Assembly: GCF_040833995.1 (NCBI RefSeq)
Contig: NZ_CP162138.1
Location: forward strand, 124,001-188,000
Direction: 5' to 3'
DNA: 64,000 bases
Origin: Leptospira sp. WS58.C1
GTDB taxonomy: Bacteria; Spirochaetota; Leptospiria; Leptospirales; Leptospiraceae
This document shows, piece by piece, positions 1 to 7,874 of the stretch (its first letter is position 1; every line of letters begins with the position of its first letter). Below the pieces are notes generated by a model, which worked only from the letters and a program-made list of their open reading frames with translations, was not told the DNA's origin and searched no databases. The position numbers were made by a program, and so were the translations under genes.

Positions 1-47
1 TTTCCCGTCCCTTATACGAAAATTTTAAAAAGGGACCTTGCGGGAAA
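1..47. terminator. Imperfect hairpin at the window edge, possible terminator
   Basis: TTTCCCG (1-7) pairs with CGGGAAA (41-47), and TCCCTT (8-13) pairs with AAGGGA (30-35), leaving a 5-base bulge on the right arm. A two-part stem of this size just before a new gene fits a terminator or a structured leader. The upstream gene lies outside the window, so its role cannot be settled. Confidence 0.35.
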
Positions 48-123
48 AGGTGTTTTGTATTATAGGAAAAACTCCAAAAAATCTGTGTATATATATTCTT
101 ATTCCGTGTTCCTTCCTTTGTAT

Positions 124-285
124 ATGGAACAGAACGAGAAGCCGGTAAGAAAAGACGATAGCGGAAGAGAAATAAAATTAAAACTGATTTACGATCCTTC
201 TTCCGAGGAAGAAAAATATACGATTGAATTGGGTGAGTTCGACGAGATGTACGATGCGAAAGGAATTATAAAATGGATCCGATGA
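124..285 (+). CDS. Small hypothetical protein coupled to the UDPGP gene
   Basis: This reads as a 53-residue, charged, soluble protein starting MEQNEKPVRKDD and ending GIIKWIR. The frame is open further upstream, but only through a TTG and a Tyr/Ser-rich stretch that does not look coding, so I chose the ATG at 124. Its last 13 bases overlap the start of the next gene, which suggests translational coupling. No family is recognised. The ribosome-binding site is weak, so existence is likely but not certain. Confidence 0.5.
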   Translation: MEQNEKPVRKDDSGREIKLKLIYDPSSEEEKYTIELGEFDEMYDAKGIIKWIR

Positions 286-1700
286 TTGCAGAATCCGAAA
301 AATTAATTAGGGAAAAAATGTTGAGAGAGGGACTCTCCGAAGAGTTCATTTCCGATTTTATAGCCAAGATCCAAGAAGTCAGAAATGGAGAAACCGGGAT
401 CGTAAAATGGGAAGAAGTAGGGGACCTGGACCCGAACAAAGACGAGATCTCCTTAGAGAAGATCGAATCCGAATATTCAGGAGATCCTAAATTTTTAAAA
501 GAATTAGTGGTCATCAAATTGAACGGAGGTCTTGGAACTAGCATGGGGCTTTCCGGACCAAAATCCTTGATAGAGATCAAGGATGGGATGAGTTTCTTGG
601 AAGTTGTCTGCAAACAAATCGAGTACATCCGACAAAAATACAATCTCGAAATCCCTCTGATCCTGATGGATAGTTTCAGCACCCAGAAAGAAAGCCAGGA
701 AGAACTTAAAAAGATCAAATTCTCCCAAAACTATCCGACGAGCTTCTTACAACATAAGGTGCCTAGATTAGTCGTCCCGGAACTGAAACCTTTGGAAATT
801 TCCAAAAATTCGGAAGAATGGTGTCCTCCGGGCCACGGAGATATCTGGTTCACACTATTAGAAACAGGACTATTAGATCGACTTTTAGAAAATGGTTACA
901 GAGTGGCATTCGTTTCTAACGGGGATAATTTAGGCGCAACCGTTCATCCTGGAATACTAGAATACATTCTGAAAGAAAATCTGGATTTCTGTATGGAGAT
1001 GACTCCTAAAACTCTCGCAGATAAAAAAGGGGGAGCGATTTTCAGAAGGGTAGTCGGCGGAGAAAAAAAGAACTTACAATTATTGGAAACTGCTCAGGTG
1101 CCCTCCGATTATATGCATGAGTTCGAGGGTTTGGGAAAATTTAGAACATTCTCCACTAATAATTTATGGATCCGATTGGATGTATTGAAAGAAAAATTAC
1201 TCGAAGGATCCTTCAAACTATCATTGATCGTGAATCCTAAAAAGGTAGAAGGGAGGGAGGTCCTACAGCTGGAGACTGCGATGGGATCCGCCATCCAAAA
1301 TTTTTCCAACACAAAGGGTCTTATCATTCCCAGGGACCGTTTTGCTCCCGTGAAAAAATGTGAGGATTATCTAGTCAGACGTTCTGATGCCTATTCTTTA
1401 AATCCTGATTACTCAGTTACTATGTCGGAAGAAAGAAAGAAGGCCGGTTTAGGAGAGTTGGTCATCTCCTTGGATGAAACGTATTATAAGAAAGTGAGAG
1501 ATTTTACCGATCGAATGCAAGCCATTCCTTCTTTAGTGCGCTGCACCTCCTTGAAAGTGGAAGGGGATATTTTGTTTGATAAGAAAGTAATTCTAGAAGG
1601 AGATGTTACATTAATAAATTCCGGACCAGGACAAAAAAAATTGTCCGAGCTAGGTGTGGATCGAATCTCGAACGATAGTTTACGTTTCCGCTTTACATAA
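273..1700 (+). CDS. UTP--glucose-1-phosphate uridylyltransferase (UDPGP family)
   Basis: Predicted to make UDP-glucose from UTP and glucose-1-phosphate in the cytoplasm, feeding glycan and LPS synthesis. The 475-residue protein carries the nucleotide-binding signature LNGGLGTSMGLSGPKS near residue 85, which belongs to the eukaryotic-type UDPGP family rather than the GalU family usual in bacteria. SNGDNLGA near residue 215 and the C-terminal stretch with repeated hydrophobic positions, as in a beta-helix, also fit. Length matches the family. The ATG at 273 overlaps the preceding small ORF. A UDP-N-acetylhexosamine pyrophosphorylase is the main alternative, but that family has a different signature (LxGGxGTRLG with longer spacing). 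Confidence 0.88.
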   Translation: MDPMIAESEKLIREKMLREGLSEEFISDFIAKIQEVRNGETGIVKWEEVGDLDPNKDEISLEKIESEYSGDPKFLKELVVIKLNGGLGTSMGLSGPKSLIEIKDGMSFLEVVCKQIEYIRQKYNLEIPLILMDSFSTQKESQEELKKIKFSQNYPTSFLQHKVPRLVVPELKPLEISKNSEEWCPPGHGDIWFTLLETGLLDRLLENGYRVAFVSNGDNLGATVHPGILEYILKENLDFCMEMTPKTLADKKGGAIFRRVVGGEKKNLQLLETAQVPSDYMHEFEGLGKFRTFSTNNLWIRLDVLKEKLLEGSFKLSLIVNPKKVEGREVLQLETAMGSAIQNFSNTKGLIIPRDRFAPVKKCEDYLVRRSDAYSLNPDYSVTMSEERKKAGLGELVISLDETYYKKVRDFTDRMQAIPSLVRCTSLKVEGDILFDKKVILEGDVTLINSGPGQKKLSELGVDRISNDSLRFRFT

Positions 1701-1755
1701 AACAACAGTCGTTTAAAATCCAGTCCACGGGCTTGCGAGTATGTAAGCCCATCCT

Positions 1756-3129
1756 ATGCCGATTAATGTCGCAAACGAAATGACCGATGCTTATAACTTA
1801 AAACTAAGATCCTTCGATATGGGGGATCTGGAACAGTTTAAGACAGTATTCATCAATGAAAATCGAGGAAAGCCAATCTTCCTCCTTAGATTTCAAAATA
1901 TTTCCACAGTTTCCTTAGTAGAATTCATACAACTGATCCCTCAGAGGATCGCTGACATAGAACCTTCTCATCGTGAGCTATTTCGTTATTATGCCTATGG
2001 TGATAAAAAGAATTTACTGATCGGTGTAGCGCCTCTGGATAATTCCGGCCCGATCAGCCTTGCTAATTTTGATGCTGCCATGGGAAGATTCCATGATCAT
2101 GCAATCCGGACCGGAACTCTTAATTTTGATTTCGGGATCGGAAGAACCCAATGTAATTTTATTTCCTATGTGGAAGAGATCTTTAGAGAATTGGAGACTT
2201 CTTCTCAAAAAAATCTGAAGGATAATCTGGTTCGTTGGAGTTGGACTTATCTGAATCGTGTAAACGATTATTTCGCAAGCGAACGTGCGGACGCAGTCAT
2301 CCAGCCGATCATCCATTATAACCATAGGGACCATACGTTCTCTATGAAAGGTGGAGAAGTTTTCGTCGGCGGAGAGGCATACGCAGGTTATGCGGATCTG
2401 ATCCGAGACATTCCTCATGACCAGGATTTAAACAGGATAGAACTTCTGATCTTAGAAAAGTTGATCATGTCTTGTAACGGTTCTCCTGGGCTTCTAAAAT
2501 TTAATATTTCTCCACAGACCCTAATCGATACCTTTGACACGGACGAGAAGGTTACTCGCTTTCATGAATTACTTCTGAAACAAAACCTGAATCCGCAAAA
2601 TGTGCGTATGGAGCTGATCGAAAAACCATACGAGGAAGGAGAGGCGACTCTCAAATCCGTTTGTAGAAGGTTCTGGAATTTCGGGATCAGTTTTGCCGCT
2701 GACGACTTCGGAGTAAAAAGCCAAAGTCACCAGGTGGTTTTGGATCTGGGAGAGATGATCAAAGAGTTCAAACTGGATCCGATCAGTTTCAAGTTCAAAG
2801 CCGATCAGGATTTGACCAAGTTCCTGGACAACCTTGCATTCATAGATTATTGCAGAAGACTTTCCGACAACAGAGAAGCGATCATCACTGCGGAAGCATT
2901 AGAAGATATCGATTCCTTGAACTTCCTGATTACCCACCAAGTGTATTATTTCCAAGCTAATTTATTCTGCAAAAAGATCTGGATCCAAGATTACCAGGAA
3001 CGTTTTAAGGAAATGCAAAAACTTCCTGAAAACGCAGTCACTAAGATACTGAGTTCTCCCGAACTCACTCAAAGATTGAAAGAAGTCGGTAATATTTTCG
3101 TCTTAGCGAAAGAAGTAGACCTGTTTTAA
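1756..3129 (+). CDS. EAL-domain protein, probable c-di-GMP phosphodiesterase
   Basis: The C-terminal half (about residues 185-430) aligns by motif with EAL domains that hydrolyse cyclic di-GMP. The signature reads GGEAYAGY, so the EAL triplet is E-A-Y. The other catalytic elements are recognisable: FNISPQTL, MELIEK, ADDFGVKSQS, a KFKAD version of the KID motif, and AEALED followed by QANLFCK. Most metal and base-catalyst positions are therefore kept and activity is plausible, although the Leu-to-Tyr change is unusual. The N-terminal 180 residues are not recognised and may be a degenerate sensory or GGDEF-like domain. There is no signal peptide or membrane segment. It follows the UDPGP gene by 55 bases. 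Confidence 0.8.
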   Translation: MPINVANEMTDAYNLKLRSFDMGDLEQFKTVFINENRGKPIFLLRFQNISTVSLVEFIQLIPQRIADIEPSHRELFRYYAYGDKKNLLIGVAPLDNSGPISLANFDAAMGRFHDHAIRTGTLNFDFGIGRTQCNFISYVEEIFRELETSSQKNLKDNLVRWSWTYLNRVNDYFASERADAVIQPIIHYNHRDHTFSMKGGEVFVGGEAYAGYADLIRDIPHDQDLNRIELLILEKLIMSCNGSPGLLKFNISPQTLIDTFDTDEKVTRFHELLLKQNLNPQNVRMELIEKPYEEGEATLKSVCRRFWNFGISFAADDFGVKSQSHQVVLDLGEMIKEFKLDPISFKFKADQDLTKFLDNLAFIDYCRRLSDNREAIITAEALEDIDSLNFLITHQVYYFQANLFCKKIWIQDYQERFKEMQKLPENAVTKILSSPELTQRLKEVGNIFVLAKEVDLF

Positions 3130-3130
3130 T

Positions 3131-3145
3131 TGTTGGAACTCCAAC
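3131..3145. repeat. Palindromic repeat, Leptospira-type, copy 1
   Basis: TGTTGGAACTCCAAC is a near-perfect inverted repeat with arms GTTGGA/TCCAAC. It lies immediately after the EAL gene stop codon. The same family occurs at 3411, 26279, 26414, 48441, 48502 and 48556. Confidence 0.8.
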
Positions 3146-3159
3146 GGGGAATGAGGGTG

Positions 3160-3181
3160 CCCCACCCTTTTTTGGGTGGGG
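3160..3181. repeat. GC-rich hairpin with T6 loop
   Basis: CCCCACCC pairs with GGGTGGGG across a TTTTTT loop. The U-run is in the loop, not after the stem, so this is not a standard intrinsic terminator. A related hairpin occurs at 26369-26394, also between convergent genes. Confidence 0.7.
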
Positions 3182-3197
3182 GCTGGTCGGTGGTACC
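3178..3197. repeat. Degenerate direct repeat, unit A
   Basis: GGGGGCTGGTCGGTGGTACC here matches GGGGGCTGGTGTGGTGGTAC at 3319-3338 apart from a one-base indel near the middle and the final base. A shorter relative, GGGCGGGGGCCGTCGTGAC, lies at 26387-26405. Confidence 0.65.
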
Positions 3198-3318
3198 AAA
3201 ATAAACTTTCGATCAAATGAAGCATGTTGATTCGATTTAAGACCTCGTTTGACCTCGATTGTCTCGGTCACCGACTCAGCAGAGCTGGTCGTCTTCTCGC
3301 TTCTATTGTCGCTGCGAA

Positions 3319-3338
3319 GGGGGCTGGTGTGGTGGTAC
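3319..3338. repeat. Degenerate direct repeat, unit B
   Basis: Second copy of the GGGGGCTGGT...GGTGGTAC unit described at 3178-3197, in the same orientation 141 bases away. The spacer therefore looks like a partly duplicated or decayed repeat unit. Confidence 0.6.
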
Positions 3339-3410
3339 ACTTGCACTCCAACAAAAATCCCCTTATCACGAAATCCACAAAAGATCAAGCAGATCTTTCA
3401 CCGATCCCCA

Positions 3411-3426
3411 TGTTGGAATTCCAACA
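3411..3426. repeat. Palindromic repeat, copy 2 (perfect)
   Basis: TGTTGGAATTCCAACA is a perfect 16-bp palindrome. It is identical to the copy at 26414-26429, and its core equals the copy at 48556-48569. Confidence 0.85.
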
Positions 3427-3463
3427 AAAGGATTGGAAGTTTCGTTCAGTCGCTTTTCTTATA

Positions 3464-5863
3464 CTACTCCTTCAAGAAATTCAAAGTAGCTTTCTGATTG
3501 ATGATCCCATTATCTTTTAAGGTTACCTGTAGAGCGTCCCCCGCGTTCTCGATCTCAATTCGGAACTTACCTTCCTTGTCGATGATCGGGCTATTTTCCA
3601 CATATCGTCCTTCGAAAATTTTCTGCTTATTGAACTTCACAACATAGTTCACATTGTCTTGGCTTTCGATCTCCAAAAGGACTTGGTTCACACCCTTGGA
3701 ACCGTCCCAAGACATAGCAGTCCAAGGTCCTTTAAATTTTTCTAAACTAGAATCTCCACCGAAGGAACGCATTACCTTTGCAGGTTTTGCTTGGGAAAGG
3801 ACCGCTGAGACAGGAGTCGCCTTATCACTTTCTCCTCCCAGATCAGTTTTGGAAGTTACGGAGTAGAGATATAATATTTCCTTTTCGGGGATATCCGCAA
3901 TAAAGTTTGTAGTCTTTTCGTTCGTTCCGGAAACAAAATCCCAAGAAGAAGCTCCTCTTTTTTTACGATACACATAGTATTCGTTGGCTCCTTTGACTGG
4001 ATCCCATTTTAAGGAAATTTTTCCAGTTTTGGTATCGAGAGCTCCCTTTAGATTTGTCGGCGAGGCAAGTTTTGCCGCTCTGTGTTTATTTGGATCTATA
4101 TATCCATAAGCATAGTCTGAGAATGGACCGGATAGTCCGTCCTTATTCACAGCAGCCACAGCGTAGAATGCGTACTGGCCATTCAGTTTTTCGTCAACGA
4201 ATGCCTCTTTTGATTCTTCTCCTACCTTGGACCAAGCGCCTCCTCCGAATAATCCGGTCACATCGTAACGATAGACTAGATATTTGGAAGCGCCGGAAAC
4301 CTTCTGCCATTGTACTTCTATTTTACTATTATAAAGTCCTTTCGTAGCGGTAAGCCCGAAAGGTTTAGAAGGTTTCGCTTCTGCTTTCATAGTAAATCCG
4401 GAAACAGCATCCGAAGTATCCCCGGTTTTACCGTTACCGATCGCCGCGATTACGTAGAACTCCGTCGCTCCGTTCCTAGCCGCAGCATTATCCGTGTAGT
4501 TGGTATTTTTTACTCTACCAACGGAGAGATATTTTTTCTGATTGGAGTTCCACTTGTATACATAGTAATCGGAAACTCCGCTGATGGGTTCCCAAGATAG
4601 ATCGATCTTATTCGGATATTGTCCTTGGCTTGCTTGGACTCCCACAACCTTAGGCGGAGCCTTTGCTTCTTCGGTTTTTGCATAGCCGATCGCTTCTCCA
4701 TCCGATAGATCGGAAGAATCTTTATCTGTTAAGGTCGCAATTTTATAAGAGTAAGCGATATCCTTTTGGATCCCATCATCCGTAAATCCGTTGGTCTGAG
4801 AAAGTCCGACCTTAGAAAAAGAGGAATCTCCCGGCCCTTTTCTATGGATCTCGTATCCGATTGCGTGCTGAACGGATGCCCAGGTCAGTACTACCTTATC
4901 CGAAAAAGAACCTTGGGTCGCAGCAATCTCCTTTGGAGCGGTCGGTTTTACTTTTTCAGGAGGTACGGGTTTTACATCCGTTGCCGGTGTAGTAGTGGTT
5001 GTATTCGTGGTAGTTGTCGGAGTCACATCGTCGACAAGGACGAATGCGGATTGGCAAACCTTCGTGAACCATCTATAATCAATATAGCCGTAACCGTTGT
5101 CTCCCCATTGGGTGGACCATGAGTTGATAAACTTAAACACTCCCTTGGAATCGTCGTAACCTACGATTGTAATCGCATGTCCGCCGTAGGTTTTCCCGAC
5201 TCCTTCCTTATAAACTTCTCTTCCTTTTAAGTTCATAAAGTTTTCGTAAACTATTATCCCGGCTACTACGGGTCTTCCTAAGGAGAGTTGATTTTTCAGT
5301 TCGGTCGGATCGGTTTGTCTGATCCGTAAAAATTCTTTTGCCTTATAAGCAGAAGCAGCATTAAAAGCGTCTTGAGAGGGACGGCGAAGATAATCTCTTT
5401 CATTATATGGCATTGAAGACCAAGGTGCCGCCCCTTTTTCCACAACGAGACGCATTGCATCGGAAATCAACGAACCGTTGTCCCTTCCTCCGTTGATCTG
5501 GTTATAGATGAATGAAGGTGAGAAAATATTGGAATAGTTCGGACTTCCGGAAGAATCGCTTAACTTCCAACCTCTGTCCTTTCTCTCCATATATTCTTGA
5601 AAAGACTTGGTAGCGTAAGCGGTGGACCAGGCAACACAGGAACTTTGTTGTCCTTGGTCTCCGACTGGAGGCATATACTGGGAAAGATCCATGGAGGAAG
5701 AAAGCCCTCGGTGAGAGATACGATTCGGATTTGCTTCTTTGAAAGAAGCTAAAAGTTCCGCAGGTTCTTGTTTCATCCCCAGGCCGGGAACTGTCTGAGA
5801 GAGGAGGCCGGTTGCAGAGAGTGAAAGTAATAAAACGGATAAAAAACGTAAATTCGGTTTCAT
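3464..5863 (-). CDS. Secreted papain-family (C1A) cysteine protease with fibronectin-like repeats
   Basis: The 799-residue protein starts with a signal peptide (about residues 1-22, ending near LLSQ). A C1A peptidase domain follows: oxyanion Gln70 and catalytic Cys76 in GDQGQQSSC, His229 in GGHAITIVGY, Asn247 in INSWSTQWGDNGYGY. After a Thr/Pro-rich linker (about 280-320) come roughly four fibronectin type III-like repeats to about residue 690, each with a Y-Y-V-Y-(R/K) core, then a small beta-rich tail. It is predicted to cleave proteins at the cell surface or outside the cell, with the repeats used for binding. There is no obvious inhibitory propeptide. It lies 11 bases after the 5875-6327 gene and is probably cotranscribed with it. 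Confidence 0.88.
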   Translation of the reverse strand: MKPNLRFLSVLLLSLSATGLLSQTVPGLGMKQEPAELLASFKEANPNRISHRGLSSSMDLSQYMPPVGDQGQQSSCVAWSTAYATKSFQEYMERKDRGWKLSDSSGSPNYSNIFSPSFIYNQINGGRDNGSLISDAMRLVVEKGAAPWSSMPYNERDYLRRPSQDAFNAASAYKAKEFLRIRQTDPTELKNQLSLGRPVVAGIIVYENFMNLKGREVYKEGVGKTYGGHAITIVGYDDSKGVFKFINSWSTQWGDNGYGYIDYRWFTKVCQSAFVLVDDVTPTTTTNTTTTTPATDVKPVPPEKVKPTAPKEIAATQGSFSDKVVLTWASVQHAIGYEIHRKGPGDSSFSKVGLSQTNGFTDDGIQKDIAYSYKIATLTDKDSSDLSDGEAIGYAKTEEAKAPPKVVGVQASQGQYPNKIDLSWEPISGVSDYYVYKWNSNQKKYLSVGRVKNTNYTDNAAARNGATEFYVIAAIGNGKTGDTSDAVSGFTMKAEAKPSKPFGLTATKGLYNSKIEVQWQKVSGASKYLVYRYDVTGLFGGGAWSKVGEESKEAFVDEKLNGQYAFYAVAAVNKDGLSGPFSDYAYGYIDPNKHRAAKLASPTNLKGALDTKTGKISLKWDPVKGANEYYVYRKKRGASSWDFVSGTNEKTTNFIADIPEKEILYLYSVTSKTDLGGESDKATPVSAVLSQAKPAKVMRSFGGDSSLEKFKGPWTAMSWDGSKGVNQVLLEIESQDNVNYVVKFNKQKIFEGRYVENSPIIDKEGKFRIEIENAGDALQVTLKDNGIINQKATLNFLKE

Positions 5864-5874
5864 CTATTGGTCCT

Positions 5875-6327
5875 TTAGTTCTTGGTTAAAGATAAGATAT
5901 TTTCTTCTAGTTGTTTGTTATATTCTCGGAATGCGTACGGATGAGGTTCGTAAAGTCCGATCACTTCCGATTCCACTCCCTTGCTGTCCTTTACTTTTTT
6001 CTTAATTAGAAAAAGTATATATTCTCCTTCTTGAGGGGGTGCCTTCAGCCATTTTCCGAATAGTTCGGGAAAGATCAAAAATGCGATGTCGAATTTTTGC
6101 GGGAGTTCCTTTCCGCCCTTTAAGGATCTTAAAATTTCCACATTGGCCGTGACGGAGATGGAATTTGAAGAGATCTTACTTTCTTTCACATTGGAAAGTT
6201 TTGCCAATGCGATAAAGTCGGAGGAGTTCACCTGAGATTCCAGACTAGGAGGCGGTGTTAATGCGGAGACAGGCGAGATGAATATTAGGATCAGTACGAA
6301 AAGGATCAATACGAAACGTTTTTGCAT
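5875..6327 (-). CDS. Secreted hypothetical protein
   Basis: A 150-residue protein with a clear signal peptide (MQKRFVLILFVLILIF, cleavage after about PVSA). I chose the ATG at 6327; an in-frame ATG 42 bases upstream would put a charged stretch before the signal peptide. The mature part is beta-rich (FIALAKLSNV, NVEILRSLKGG, GEYILFLIKKK) and resembles small periplasmic beta-sandwich proteins that appear beside proteases, but I recognise no family. It sits 11 bases upstream of the papain-like protease, so a chaperone, inhibitor or partner role is possible (inference only). Confidence 0.72.
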   Translation of the reverse strand: MQKRFVLILFVLILIFISPVSALTPPPSLESQVNSSDFIALAKLSNVKESKISSNSISVTANVEILRSLKGGKELPQKFDIAFLIFPELFGKWLKAPPQEGEYILFLIKKKVKDSKGVESEVIGLYEPHPYAFREYNKQLEENILSLTKN

Positions 6328-6486
6328 TTGGAAAGACTCCGGAAACAATTTGTTAACGCGGCTTTCCACTCTACTCGCGATCTGGGACCTTTTTCAAGAA
6401 TTTTCCTTTCTAAATACGATTTAGAATATTCCAATTTTTGGAAAATAGTTTATAAGGGATGGTATTTTAAAGGATTTTTGGGGAAC

Positions 6487-7065
6487 TTATTTTGCTCGGA
6501 CGAGCAGGGAAGGTAGATCTATTGAATCCGGTTTTTCCGGGATTTTAGGAAATATTCCTTTGATCTTAGGAGAATCGTCCACCCAGATGAGTGCAGTCTT
6601 ATATTTCATATTTCCACTCTCAGGTTGGATGTATGCTTGGATCCCGAACGCTCTGGCTAGTTCCAACGCTGAGCTTGAGTTTGCAGGTTTGAGTAAAAGT
6701 ATATTCTCGCTTAGTTTGCCGAATCTATCTCTCAGATCCTGGTAGGTGTCCTTTTCGGGAGTTAGGGTGATAAAAACAAATTGAGAATCGTTCGACGCGG
6801 ATTTATCGAACCAGCGAAGAAACTTTTCCACTTCCTCCAGATCGTTTTTGGATGAATGTAAAAATCCGAAATATAAAAAAGTTTGTTTTCCGGAGAAGAC
6901 AGATTTCAAGGAAATGTCTGATTGATTTTCCGCTAAAACTAAGATCCCTTCCGGAACATCCTTCTCCGCTTGTATCATTCCCGGATCGGAATGGGAAAAG
7001 AAAAATAGTATGACTAAACTGGCTATCACGCCCGTTAAAAAGAATTTCCAAGCTCCGGATTCCAT
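6487..7065 (-). CDS. SCO1/SenC-like thioredoxin-fold protein lacking the metal ligands
   Basis: The 192-residue protein has an N-terminal membrane anchor (about residues 9-24) and a thioredoxin fold of the SCO type. TFLYFGFLHSSKND occupies the position of the family motif LxYFGFTHCPxxCP, and VFITLTPEKDT matches the SCO VxVDPxRDT strand. Both copper-binding Cys are gone (Ser71 and Asp75), and the later ligand His appears replaced near Lys156. It therefore cannot act as a normal SCO copper chaperone or thiol reductase and may have a structural or scavenging role. It lies 143 bases downstream of tonB in the same orientation. I infer the family from motif spacing; overall similarity may be low. 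Confidence 0.68.
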   Translation of the reverse strand: MESGAWKFFLTGVIASLVILFFFSHSDPGMIQAEKDVPEGILVLAENQSDISLKSVFSGKQTFLYFGFLHSSKNDLEEVEKFLRWFDKSASNDSQFVFITLTPEKDTYQDLRDRFGKLSENILLLKPANSSSALELARAFGIQAYIQPESGNMKYKTALIWVDDSPKIKGIFPKIPEKPDSIDLPSLLVRAK

Positions 7066-7208
7066 CTCTAATTACAAGGGACGAAAACTTGTCGGAAACC
7101 GCAGCTTTATTCTTAGGGAATGTCTCCGAATATTTAAGGAATCTTATTCCGAAAAATATTTCCGGTGTGTAAATTATGGAAATATTTAGGCGGTTTCAAT
7201 CGTCGGAA

Positions 7209-7865
7209 TCAGTTATCGTCGAGTTCGAAATGTACTGGAACCCTATGGTTCATTCGAGTCGGTCTTCCCTTTGCATAACCGGGGCTCCAGCGAGCCAATC
7301 GTATCACTTTTACCGCCGCTTCTTCAAAACCGTATCCTCGAATGGATGACTTGATCACTTTAGCGTTGATGAGATTTCCTTTTTCATCCACTTGTACTTC
7401 TAAATAGATCATCGCATCCGATATACCTTGGGCACGCGCATTTTCCGGGAAATAATCTCTCAAAGAAAAATCTATGATTGGAGTAGGGGCCTTATCTCCA
7501 TAAAATGCGAATAAGAATCCGTCTTTGTCTGTACCTTCTCCGCTGATCTCATTTTCTTTGATCTCATTCGGATCCGGGTCTTTTCCGTCCTCGTTGGAAC
7601 CTTCTACCCATTCGTTCGGATCTTTGTGCGTAGGAGCGGTTTCCCCACCAATAAGTTCTGGAGGAATGTCTTGGATATCGACTTCTACGTTCATCTCCAA
7701 TTGTTCGGAATCCACGAATTCCTTTTCTTTGTGGGTGATATAGTAGTAAGTTAGGAACAAAAATAGGTGAAAAGCAAGGGATCCATAAACACAAATCTCC
7801 CAAAGAGAAAGTTCTTTGAGCCTTTGGATTACGTTAGTCTTTACTTTTTCCAGACTAGGATTCAT
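7209..7865 (-). CDS. tonB: TonB-like energy transducer
   Basis: The 218-residue protein has a short cytoplasmic N-terminus, one membrane segment (about residues 24-44), a periplasmic linker, and a TonB C-terminal domain (about 135-216) with LEVQVDEKGNLINAKVIKSS and AAVKVIRLARWSPGYAKGRP. It would transmit the proton-motive force harvested by ExbB-ExbD to the outer-membrane receptor. The linker is acidic and Asn/Asp/Glu-rich rather than the usual Pro-Lys/Pro-Glu repeats, and short. It is the last gene of an exbB-exbD-tonB set, 9 bases after exbD, with CGGAGAA just before the ATG. Confidence 0.87.
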   Translation of the reverse strand: MNPSLEKVKTNVIQRLKELSLWEICVYGSLAFHLFLFLTYYYITHKEKEFVDSEQLEMNVEVDIQDIPPELIGGETAPTHKDPNEWVEGSNEDGKDPDPNEIKENEISGEGTDKDGFLFAFYGDKAPTPIIDFSLRDYFPENARAQGISDAMIYLEVQVDEKGNLINAKVIKSSIRGYGFEEAAVKVIRLARWSPGYAKGRPTRMNHRVPVHFELDDN

Positions 7866-7874
7866 TTCTCCGGA

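Larger units (their letters stand above)
3130..3463. other. Repeat-rich spacer between convergent genes
   Basis: The 334 bases between the EAL gene (+) and the papain-like gene (-) hold two palindromes (3131-3145 and 3411-3426), a G/C hairpin (3160-3181) and a degenerate direct repeat (3178-3197 and 3319-3338). Open frames exist here on both strands, but they overlap one another, have no ribosome-binding site and resemble no protein family. I see no gene. Confidence 0.7.

Noticed and set aside
3160..3181. GC hairpin as an intrinsic terminator for the EAL gene
   Set aside because: The T-run is in the loop, and no U-tract follows the stem on either strand.
3065..3520. Several overlapping frames of 60-107 codons in the spacer after the EAL gene
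   Set aside because: They overlap one another on both strands, contain the repeats themselves, lack ribosome-binding sites and resemble no protein family.
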